Assembly (NCBI GenBank): GCA_964564735.1
Contig: CAZMCH010000083.1
Coordinates: 1-18,536, forward strand
DNA: 18,536 nucleotides
Origin: CAZMCH01 sp964564735
GTDB lineage: Bacteria; Poribacteria; DTPJ01
Reading direction: 5' to 3'
Shown: piece after piece, positions 1 through 7,146 of the stretch
Position numbering within the stretch: the first letter of the stretch is position 1
Layout: every line of letters starts with the position of its first letter
Notes under the pieces: model-generated
The model's input: only the letters and a program-made list of their open reading frames with translations
The model's database searches: none
What the model was told of the DNA's origin: nothing
Program-made: the position numbers and the translations under genes

Positions 1-102
1 TAGAATTTATATAAATAATACAAGGCTTTAGCGTTATTTTGTTTGAAATTTTCCACATATTTTATTGTCTATGAAATTATATTTTTTGCTTATTAATTCA
101 GA

Positions 103-164
103 AAGACTCTTTACTTCACTCAGGGTGACATTTCATTTTCACTTTGAGCGAAGTGAAAATCCTT
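103..164. repeat. Long imperfect palindrome, dispersed-repeat type
   Basis: The two arms, 103-130 and 137-164, match in reverse complement at about 20 of 28 positions by hand alignment. The core words CTTCACTCAGGGTGACA and CACTTTGAGCGAAGTG resemble the GAGCGAAGCG-type palindromic repeats scattered through intergenic regions of many environmental bacterial genomes. That resemblance is from memory; only one copy lies in this window. It sits directly upstream of the large ATPase gene. Confidence 0.45.
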
Positions 165-168
165 TTTT
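135..168 (+). terminator. Hairpin plus T-run, possible terminator of an upstream gene
   Basis: A perfect 10-bp stem pairs 135-144 (ATTTTCACTT) with 151-160 around the six-base loop TGAGCG. CC and six T residues (163-168) follow. The stem is fairly weak in GC. The hairpin is the inner part of the longer palindrome at 103-164, so it may be a by-product of a repeat element. If it works, it would separate the downstream ATPase gene from anything left of the window. Confidence 0.35.
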
Positions 169-226
169 ATACGCCGAAATTTCATAATAAATAAAGATAT
201 ATATGACAGGGGTGATGATTATCTAA

Positions 227-3200
227 ATGCCGAAAATAAAAGATATTATTGATGTTCCACCAGTAAAAACAGTTATAGAATTAGCGACTGTTCGTAATCA
301 AGATGCAGAAGATAACGCAGAATTAATATCATTACTTGAAACTTTTGTTGTAACTGATGATATAGAAAAAAACTTGCAGATAATATTGGAAAGAATCGCT
401 AATTATCCTAATGAAGGCATGGGTTTTTTCCTTACAGGTAGCTTTGGTTCTGGAAAATCACATTTTCTTTCTGTTTTAAGTCTATTATTGCAATATTCAT
501 GGGCATGGAAATATATCACATCACAAAGCGAAAAATTTAACTCCTATGAAGCGAAAATAAAAGATAGAAGATTGCTTGTTTTACAGATACCACTTCTTGA
601 ATACCGCAAGACTGACGCCCTTGAAGACATATTTTGGAATACAATTGAAGAAACACTTGCATCACCAAAATATAAGATTTTTAAGCCTTTGGCTCAATCA
701 TCATTTTTTTTAGAACAGTTTGAAAAATATATAATTCCTGCACATGCTAGAGACGTTAATAATTTCATTCAAGGCAAATTAAGCAATAAATATACATGGG
801 ATTTTTTGCGTCAAGAGAGTGCAGAAGATGCGGTTATGTTTGCACAAGAGTTTCTAAAGACTCAGGGCAGTGATATACCATTTAAAATGACGCTTGATCG
901 TCAAAAAGCATGGGATAAGCTATTAGCAATACTCAGGGAAAATAAGATTTCAGGCGTTATTTTATTGATGGATGAACTCAGTGAATTTTTAAAATCTAAG
1001 CCTGACACCCGATCACTTAACGAAGATACAAGATTCTTACAATTTCTTGGTGAAAAATCTATTCATTCACCATTCTGGATACTTGGTGCACTTCAAGAAG
1101 CTATCGAAAAAACAGGAGACATCAGTCAGACAATTTTTAACAAGATTAAAGACAGGTATCAGCGTAATCTTGATCTTTCTGCAAGGCATATCCGAGAATT
1201 AATAGACCGAAGATTAGTTATAAAGAAGGGAACTAATGCTGTATCAGCAATTAAAGACGCATATAAGATTTTAAGAAATAGCTTTAATGATCTTCGTATC
1301 GGTGAAGATGAATTTTTGCAGATATATCCTATCCATCCAGAGACTTTGGAGTTGCTTGATGTCAATACAAGATTCTTTTCACAAAGGCGAGGAGTCGTTG
1401 ATTTCATTCATTATCAGATAAAAGGCGATCCCTCAAGACAGATAGATGGCATAATGGACGAAGATTATGTTCAATTACTTACACCCGACAAAATATTTGA
1501 CCATTTCTTATTTAGAATTCGGGAGATGGTTGATCTCAATCCCTATTTTCAGATATATAAAGACTTCTTTGAAAAGCGCATACCAAGAATATTCGATGAC
1601 GAAACCGATCAAGAATATGCTCGTAGGATTGTAAAAATATTGATCCTTCTGAAGATGTCACCAGTTTTGGAGACACGAACAGTCAGACAGCTTGCAAATA
1701 TGGTGCTTTATAATTATACAGATCTTGGAGGAGAGCTTAATTACGAATATGTTCAACAGAACATAATGCGAAAACTGTATACGGAGTCAGGGTATATCAA
1801 AGTTAAACAAGGGCAAGACATACTTTCGGACATATATTACATTGACCTTGAATCAAAGGTTGGTGATATAATAGAAAACAAAAAACGTGACATATTATTG
1901 AATATAAGCGAAACTGACCAGAGAATACTTGATTCAGCATTTGATCAGCTAGTTTATGGGCCCTTGCCAATGGCGCATATAAGGGGAATATACAGCGAAA
2001 GAAAGAGCATATCTTGGGAAAATACCCCACGTTCAGGCGCAATTAAGCTACAAAACTTGCTTGAAATCAATGACGTAGAAATAGATCAGGCATTAGGAAG
2101 GCTTCAAACTACAGAAGATGATTTTGTCATTTATCTCGGTATACCATTCAAAGTTAATGAACAACGAGATTATTTTCAAAGACTTTTGAATATGCGTAAG
2201 GTTCGGTTCATTAATGGCATAATCTATTGGTTACCTAAGGAACTTAATGATCCTAATAAATTACAGATTCTCAAAGAATTTTATGCACAACACGAAATAT
2301 TGACAGAATATTCAGCAGATGGAAGCAGAACTGCCATTGATGTTCGTGAGAATCTCAGAAAATCTATGGAAGAAAGGATATTACAGGTTCGAGATGTTAT
2401 AGAGGAATTATATTTTAATGGAAATGTTTATAATATATCAGGCGAAATACATGGATTAGATTTACCCGATTCCAGACTTCAGAACTTCAATAACACAGTT
2501 GCAAAAATTATCAGAGAACCATTAAGATTGCTTTATCCATCACATATAGCACCTGAAATAGAAGTAACCACACGAAGACTAATTAGCGACCTTATAGATG
2601 ACTTTATCCGTCCGGGACACGTTGACGAGATCAATGCACCACATCTGAGGTATCTCAAGACATCCATTGAAGGTATTACCTTACCTTTTGGTCTGGCAAA
2701 AAAGCAAGGCAATGGCTATGATTTGAATATTGACATCAGCAAGAGCCAATTACTTGCAAAAATAGTAAACCTTATTCCTCAAAATAAAACAGGTAACGGT
2801 TCTGAATCAATTGATATGGGACTTATTTCTTATGAACAGCTTTATCATCAGTTAAGAGAATCGGAATATGGAATCACTGCGCCTATATTTGAATTACTAA
2901 TAGTTGCATTAATGAGAAAAGGTCAGATTATAGGATATAAGTCAAAAATTCCTGTTACAATGACTCAGCTTGGTTTTCCTATATCTAATTATGTTCAGCA
3001 GATCGGTAGAGGACAACTTATTGATAACGAATTACGCTGGCAATTAGGATCAGTATTGGATGCTTTGTTCGGAGAGAAGCTTCAAGATTTTGATGTTGAA
3101 AAGCAAGAGGAAATTTGGTCAAAGCTCTGCGGATTGAAGGACAAAGTCTCACGAAACGTTATCGCAAGCAGACAGGAATTACAAAACCTTAGTGATCGTC

Positions 3201-4270
3201 TATCTGCATCTGCTGTCGACATATCAGGTATCATGGAAGGGCTTGTGAAGACTCAGACCTTATTAGGTGAGATACGCCCATCGTTAAGTTCAAAAGATGG
3301 CATTGAGCATTTTCTTAAAATGATTCCGTCAAAGCTATCACCAGAGGACGATATTCAGCAGTTAATCGGCAAGTCGGAAGCTATAAGAGTATTCATCAAT
3401 GAGGAAATGCAGGAATTGCTTAATATCCGTAATTATCTATATAGTCCAAGCCTTGTTATTCCGGAGAGAGAAAAATATCAGGAATTACATTCCTTAAAAT
3501 TAGACGTGGAATCCATGATTAAAATAGACGAAAAGTTTATATTTAATAATGGAATGGATAACCTAAGAGAAGCATTTAAGCAATTCAAAGAGAAATTCGT
3601 CAGCATATATACAGCAGAACACAAAAAAGCTAATGATTCAGTCGATTCAGATAAGATTGAGCAAATCAAGGCTTCTGATAATTATCAGCTTTTAATGCAG
3701 TTTGCGAAGATAAAAAATGTAGCAGTTCCAAACGACCTTACAAAAATAGGCAAGCTGATTGAATACAGGCGCACCTGTGAGTTGAATGTTCATGATGAAC
3801 TTGACATGTCGCCTATATGCCATTGTGGTTTCAGGCTTGGGACTGAGACAAGAGCTATCGCAGTATCAGAGATCGCAAATATGGTTGAGCTAGGTATCAG
3901 GCAATATGTGAACGCTTTGCAGGAGCCTCCCTACGGTGATCAAATAGAAGATTATGTTACCAAAATGAAACAGCTTGAGCAGGATGTTCCCCAAAAGGAA
4001 TTGATGGGCTTATTAAGGCTTGATCCAGAGACATTTATTGAAGATTTAAAAGACGAGTTATCAAGATTACTCACACCGACAGCTATTCAGCACATAAACA
4101 CAGCCATCAGTGGAAATATCGTCATTGTGAAGCGGAAAATATCGGAATTATACCAAGATTTGGTTGACAAAAAATATCCCAAAGCACGTGTAAAAGAGAT
4201 CATCAACCAGTGGATAGAAGGCGGAGAAAGGTTGCCTGAGGATGTTTATATTATGATTGAGGAAGAGTAG
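227..4270 (+). CDS. Large P-loop ATPase, DUF6079 / PglY-like phage-resistance family
   Basis: A 1347-residue cytoplasmic protein with no signal peptide or membrane segment. A Walker A motif, GSFGSGKS, is at residues 71-78, and a Walker B-like strand, VILLMDELSEFL, is at about 244-255. An AAA-type segment (WILGALQEAIEKTG) follows at about 284-297. The long middle is helical and of no recognised fold. The C-terminal part carries a small Cys group (C1184, C1198, C1200) that could bind metal. The length and the N-terminal ATPase with a very long tail match the DUF6079 family, which includes PglY of type 2 BREX (relative BrxC in other types), thought to couple ATP hydrolysis to phage exclusion. 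No PglZ, PglW or PglX gene is visible here, so a complete BREX system is not shown; partners could lie left of the window. The start ATG has the purine-rich AGGGGTGAT about 12 bases upstream, which is longer spacing than usual. Family assignment is from memory of motifs. Confidence 0.65.
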   Translation: MPKIKDIIDVPPVKTVIELATVRNQDAEDNAELISLLETFVVTDDIEKNLQIILERIANYPNEGMGFFLTGSFGSGKSHFLSVLSLLLQYSWAWKYITSQSEKFNSYEAKIKDRRLLVLQIPLLEYRKTDALEDIFWNTIEETLASPKYKIFKPLAQSSFFLEQFEKYIIPAHARDVNNFIQGKLSNKYTWDFLRQESAEDAVMFAQEFLKTQGSDIPFKMTLDRQKAWDKLLAILRENKISGVILLMDELSEFLKSKPDTRSLNEDTRFLQFLGEKSIHSPFWILGALQEAIEKTGDISQTIFNKIKDRYQRNLDLSARHIRELIDRRLVIKKGTNAVSAIKDAYKILRNSFNDLRIGEDEFLQIYPIHPETLELLDVNTRFFSQRRGVVDFIHYQIKGDPSRQIDGIMDEDYVQLLTPDKIFDHFLFRIREMVDLNPYFQIYKDFFEKRIPRIFDDETDQEYARRIVKILILLKMSPVLETRTVRQLANMVLYNYTDLGGELNYEYVQQNIMRKLYTESGYIKVKQGQDILSDIYYIDLESKVGDIIENKKRDILLNISETDQRILDSAFDQLVYGPLPMAHIRGIYSERKSISWENTPRSGAIKLQNLLEINDVEIDQALGRLQTTEDDFVIYLGIPFKVNEQRDYFQRLLNMRKVRFINGIIYWLPKELNDPNKLQILKEFYAQHEILTEYSADGSRTAIDVRENLRKSMEERILQVRDVIEELYFNGNVYNISGEIHGLDLPDSRLQNFNNTVAKIIREPLRLLYPSHIAPEIEVTTRRLISDLIDDFIRPGHVDEINAPHLRYLKTSIEGITLPFGLAKKQGNGYDLNIDISKSQLLAKIVNLIPQNKTGNGSESIDMGLISYEQLYHQLRESEYGITAPIFELLIVALMRKGQIIGYKSKIPVTMTQLGFPISNYVQQIGRGQLIDNELRWQLGSVLDALFGEKLQDFDVEKQEEIWSKLCGLKDKVSRNVIASRQELQNLSDRLSASAVDISGIMEGLVKTQTLLGEIRPSLSSKDGIEHFLKMIPSKLSPEDDIQQLIGKSEAIRVFINEEMQELLNIRNYLYSPSLVIPEREKYQELHSLKLDVESMIKIDEKFIFNNGMDNLREAFKQFKEKFVSIYTAEHKKANDSVDSDKIEQIKASDNYQLLMQFAKIKNVAVPNDLTKIGKLIEYRRTCELNVHDELDMSPICHCGFRLGTETRAIAVSEIANMVELGIRQYVNALQEPPYGDQIEDYVTKMKQLEQDVPQKELMGLLRLDPETFIEDLKDELSRLLTPTAIQHINTAISGNIVIVKRKISELYQDLVDKKYPKARVKEIINQWIEGGERLPEDVYIMIEEE

Positions 4271-4443
4271 TGTTGATAAATCCAATGATTGGCTACTGTT
4301 TGAAAACATCCAAATGCTTCAATAATGATCCAGCACGCTTCGTTACATTTATATTCCGAAACAGCTTTAATCCTATTATGAAAGTCATCTTATCTGCGTT
4401 AAATTCGTTACAATATCTTGAGAGTCAAAAAATAGCAACATAA
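4270..4443 (+). CDS. Doubtful 57-residue reading frame after the ATPase gene
   Basis: A 58-codon open frame starts with GTG at 4270 (or TTG at 4273), overlapping the last base of the ATPase stop, and ends with TAA at 4441. A weak GGAAGAG purine tract lies 5-6 bases upstream, inside the ATPase gene. The product would be mixed polar and aliphatic (for example NNDPARFVTFIFRNSFNP). I recognise no family. It could be a translationally coupled small protein, the remnant of a lost downstream partner of the ATPase, or chance. It overlaps the proposed promoter of the next operon, which argues somewhat against it. Confidence 0.25.
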   Translation: MLINPMIGYCLKTSKCFNNDPARFVTFIFRNSFNPIMKVILSALNSLQYLESQKIAT

Positions 4444-4444
4444 T
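4418..4444 (+). promoter_or_regulatory. Possible sigma70-type promoter for the DUF6599 operon
   Basis: TTGAGA (4418-4423, five of six to the -35 consensus) is followed after 15 bases by CATAAT (4439-4444, five of six to the -10). The 15-base spacing is short; the alternative -10 TAATAC at 4441 gives 17 bases but a poorer match. It is placed 27 bases before the DUF6599 start codon. In DNA this AT-rich such matches arise easily. Confidence 0.3.
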
Positions 4445-4470
4445 ACTAATGACTTTTAGGAGTATCATGG

Positions 4471-5427
4471 ATGAGAAAAAAGATAATATCTAAAATATAT
4501 CTCTTGTGGGCAATTTTCATTATAATATCAGTAATTGGATGCGTAAAGCAAAATATTGGTGAAGATCAGATTCTTGCTAAAAGTTCATCAGGGGACGAGA
4601 CAGACGAATTCATAAATCTAATCAAATTCCATGAAAAAGATATATCTGGCTGGAAATTAGCTTCCAAGATAAGAATATATGACAAAAACAACATATTTGA
4701 TTATATCGACGGCGCAGCAGAATTATATTTTGCCTATGATTTTTTCAAGGTCGTTACCGCTGAATATCAAAACGGTCAAACATCAATATTAGTTGATGTC
4801 TATGATATGACTAATTCTGAAAATGCTTTTGGAATTTACAGTCTTAACAGGTATAAAGGTGCTAACTATGTTAGTATAGGAAACGAAGGCATACTTGAAG
4901 ATGCGACTCTTGAATTTTGGAAAGGGCAATACTACTGCAAAATTTATTCTTTCAATCAATCTGAAGAATATCAAAAAATTGTTACAGATATTGGTAGTAA
5001 GATAGCATCAAGAATACAGGATTTTGGCAAAGAACCTAATATAATAAAGAGACTTCCACAAGACGGATTAATACACAAGACACAACAATTCTTTACAAGA
5101 AAACTGGGACTTGACAATGTATATTTTATTTCTGATGAAAATGTGTTAGAATTAGATGGACAGACAAAAGGAATTATTGCTGAATATCAATTGAATGATA
5201 AAACATTTCATCTATTTATGGTTGAATATCCATCTCCAGAAAAGGCAATATCAGCTTTTGATACATATTCAGAATATCTAACTAAAAAAGGTGAAATAAA
5301 CGAAAAAAAAGTGTATAAAGTGGAAAATAGATATACTTACATTAAATTAGATGGTAATATTATATCAGGATTCTGGGATATTGAGTCTGAGGAATTAATG
5401 AAGATAGCTTTAGATTATATAAGATAG
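4471..5427 (+). CDS. DUF6599 family lipoprotein
   Basis: A 318-residue protein with a type II signal peptide: basic MRKK, a hydrophobic run at about 8-22, and lipobox VIGC with Cys24 as the likely lipidated residue. The mature protein is therefore predicted to be membrane-anchored outside the cytoplasm. The segment ISGWKLASKIRIY, then FDYIDGAAELYFAYDF, is characteristic of DUF6599 proteins as I recall them. The domain's function is unknown. AGGAG at 4458-4462 lies 8 bases before the ATG. It heads an apparent operon with a PIN pair, a DUF362 protein and a NapH/NapG-like ferredoxin, so a role in an envelope redox complex is plausible but inferred. Confidence 0.72.
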   Translation: MRKKIISKIYLLWAIFIIISVIGCVKQNIGEDQILAKSSSGDETDEFINLIKFHEKDISGWKLASKIRIYDKNNIFDYIDGAAELYFAYDFFKVVTAEYQNGQTSILVDVYDMTNSENAFGIYSLNRYKGANYVSIGNEGILEDATLEFWKGQYYCKIYSFNQSEEYQKIVTDIGSKIASRIQDFGKEPNIIKRLPQDGLIHKTQQFFTRKLGLDNVYFISDENVLELDGQTKGIIAEYQLNDKTFHLFMVEYPSPEKAISAFDTYSEYLTKKGEINEKKVYKVENRYTYIKLDGNIISGFWDIESEELMKIALDYIR

Positions 5428-5446
5428 TATATTTATGGGTTATATT

Positions 5447-5911
5447 ATGCAAAAGAAAACAAAGCTTTATCTTGAAAGTTCAGTAATATGTATGTATTAT
5501 CAAAATAGCGCACCCTATCTAATGGAGTTAACTCGATTATTTTGGGAAAATAAGTTACCCTATTCTGACAACTACATTTCTGAAATTGTCCTTGATGAAA
5601 TCGGTGCAACAAAGAATATTAGATTAAGAGAATTATTAGAAGACTTGGTAAAAGATTTCAAGGTTATTGAAATAACAGATGAGATAGCTGATTTATCGAA
5701 TACATATATATCTCATAGGCGCATACCTCGTGGAGATGCACTTCATATTGCTTCTGCGAGTATTGGAGAAATAGATTTTTTGGTTACATGGAATCTCCGA
5801 CATTTATACAAACGTGGAACGCAGGAAATCATAAAGGAGATAAATACCAGATTGATGATTCCAATACCGGCAATTGTGACGCCAGAGGATTTCTTTGGGG
5901 AGGATATATAA
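5447..5911 (+). CDS. PIN-domain ribonuclease, VapC-like toxin candidate
   Basis: About 154 residues. The first strand reads LYLESSVI, the PIN strand-1 motif with Glu10 in place of the usual Asp, as in some VapC-like subfamilies. Further likely metal ligands are D50/E51 (VLDEIGA) and D97 (RGDALHIASA). The FLVTWNLRHL segment at 111-120 is the usual C-terminal PIN strand ending in a WN pair. PIN proteins cut RNA, often tRNA or mRNA, using bound Mg2+. The frame can also start four codons earlier at 5435; neither start has a clear Shine-Dalgarno, and the gene follows the DUF6599 stop by 7-19 bases, suggesting translational coupling. The small gene just downstream is the likely antitoxin or partner, the reverse of the usual vapB-vapC order. 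Confidence 0.75.
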   Translation: MQKKTKLYLESSVICMYYQNSAPYLMELTRLFWENKLPYSDNYISEIVLDEIGATKNIRLRELLEDLVKDFKVIEITDEIADLSNTYISHRRIPRGDALHIASASIGEIDFLVTWNLRHLYKRGTQEIIKEINTRLMIPIPAIVTPEDFFGEDI

Positions 5912-5912
5912 T

Positions 5913-6143
5913 ATGCTAAAAGTCACAGATAAAATGAAAAGAGAATTGCGAAAAAAAGTAAGACAGGAATTCCCTGGATCCAAAGTCCTACAAGACCTTC
6001 ATTATTATCGCTATATAAAAGAAATGGAATGGAAAAATATGTCCAATGATGAAATTATAAAAGATATAAAAGATGGTGCTAATGAAACCAAAAAAGAAAT
6101 AGAAATAATTAAGGAAAAAAGCCTTGTTTTTGAAAGGAATTGA
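5913..6143 (+). CDS. Small partner of the PIN protein, antitoxin candidate
   Basis: A 76-residue, highly charged protein without Cys. The start at 5913 is preferred over an in-frame one at 5895 because GGGGAGG at 5897-5903 is well placed and the ATG comes one base after the PIN stop. The N-terminal half is basic (TDKMKRELRKKVRQEF) and the C-terminal half is acidic/basic heptad-like helix. It looks like small proteins often found next to PIN genes with an E-x-S first motif; that is from memory. No ribbon-helix-helix or AbrB motif is evident, so DNA binding is unproven. Its TGA overlaps the ribosome-binding site of the DUF362 gene, which suggests co-translation. Confidence 0.6.
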   Translation: MLKVTDKMKRELRKKVRQEFPGSKVLQDLHYYRYIKEMEWKNMSNDEIIKDIKDGANETKKEIEIIKEKSLVFERN

Positions 6144-6154
6144 GGTGATTATAA

Positions 6155-7078
6155 ATGTCGGACAAGATAACAAGACGAGATTTTATAAAGGGCTTGGCTG
6201 TAACGGGTGCAGGCTTATATCTGCTTAATCCAGAACTTACTTTTGCCCAAACAGGTAATACATTATTGGCAGTTGCTCAGGGACCACTCAAAATTGATCC
6301 CGAAGCGATAAAACGCACTACAAGACAGGCAATAAAAACTCTTGGCGGAATGAGTAAATTTGTATCCAAAAACGATAGGGTTTTGATAAAGCCCAATATC
6401 GCTTGGAACAGAACCCCAGATCAATCCGCAAATACAAATCCTTATGTTGTTGAGGCTGTTGTTGAGATGTGCCTTGAAGCAGGTGCAAAAAAGGTGAAAG
6501 TCCTTGATAATACGATAAATCCAGCGCAGATCACCTATGATAGAAGTGGGATTAAATCTGCTGTTGAACGTGCAAAAGGATCATTGGAGTTTGTTGATGA
6601 ACGAAAATTCAAAGAGAAATCAATTCCAATGGGACAAGAGATTAAATCATGGGTAATATATCAGGAAGCATTAGATTCAGATGTTTTAATAAATATGCCA
6701 ATAGCAAAACATCACTCCTTAACAAAACTTACATTAGGTCTAAAAAACAATATGGGCTTGGTTAAAAGCAGGGAAGAGCTTCATAAGCGAATTGAACAGA
6801 AACTAGCCGATCTCGCTACAGTAATCAAGCCGAATCTTACCATCATGGACGCATACAGAGTATTAACAGCAAACGGACCAAATGGCGGAACTCCCAAGGA
6901 TGTCAAAATTGTTGGTCAGGTTATCACTGGCGTTGATCCTGTTGCTGTAGATTCCTATTCCGCAACTTTGTTCGGCATGAAGGGCGAAGATATAGGTTAT
7001 ATAAAAAACGCAAACCTTATGGGTCTCGGTGAAATTAATCTTAATAAAGTCAAGATACAGAATATAAAAGTCTCCTGA
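6155..7078 (+). CDS. DUF362 domain protein with Tat signal
   Basis: A 307-residue protein. The N-terminus has a twin-arginine motif, TRRDFIKG (R7-R8), then a short hydrophobic stretch and a probable cleavage site near FAQ (30-32), so Tat export of a folded protein is predicted. DUF362 hallmarks are present: VLIKPNIAWN, LINMPIAKHH followed by GLKNNMGL, and DPVAVDSYSATLFGM near the C-terminus. It has a single Cys and no ferredoxin motif, unlike DUF362 proteins that carry their own clusters. The family's reaction is not established; several members occur with Fe-S or flavin redox proteins. The strong GAGGTGAT site begins at 6142, inside the end of the preceding gene. The next gene, 68 bases away, encodes the multi-cluster ferredoxin that could exchange electrons with it. 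Confidence 0.85.
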   Translation: MSDKITRRDFIKGLAVTGAGLYLLNPELTFAQTGNTLLAVAQGPLKIDPEAIKRTTRQAIKTLGGMSKFVSKNDRVLIKPNIAWNRTPDQSANTNPYVVEAVVEMCLEAGAKKVKVLDNTINPAQITYDRSGIKSAVERAKGSLEFVDERKFKEKSIPMGQEIKSWVIYQEALDSDVLINMPIAKHHSLTKLTLGLKNNMGLVKSREELHKRIEQKLADLATVIKPNLTIMDAYRVLTANGPNGGTPKDVKIVGQVITGVDPVAVDSYSATLFGMKGEDIGYIKNANLMGLGEINLNKVKIQNIKVS

Positions 7079-7083
7079 TGATT

Positions 7084-7129
7084 TCTAAAAGTCTCCCTTT
7101 CACAAAGGGAGATTTAGAGGGATTTTAGA
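7084..7129. repeat. Intergenic two-level palindrome
   Basis: The inner stem TCTCCCTTT (7092-7100) pairs with AAAGGGAGA (7104-7112) across a three-base loop. The outer arms TCTAAAA (7084-7090) and TTTTAGA (7123-7129) also pair, with an unpaired AGAGGGA piece between. It fills most of the 68-base gap between the DUF362 and ferredoxin genes. Similar CTCCCTTT/AAAGGGAG palindromes occur as dispersed repeats in many genomes. It could also weaken transcription or stabilise the upstream mRNA end, but it lacks a terminal T-run. Confidence 0.55.
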
Positions 7130-7146
7130 CAAAAAAGGCGATTCAA

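Noticed and set aside
227..4270. Complete BREX or Pgl phage-exclusion system
   Set aside because: Only the PglY-like ATPase is seen; no PglZ alkaline phosphatase-like, kinase or Lon-type gene is in the window, and the methyltransferase is not PglX-like in size.
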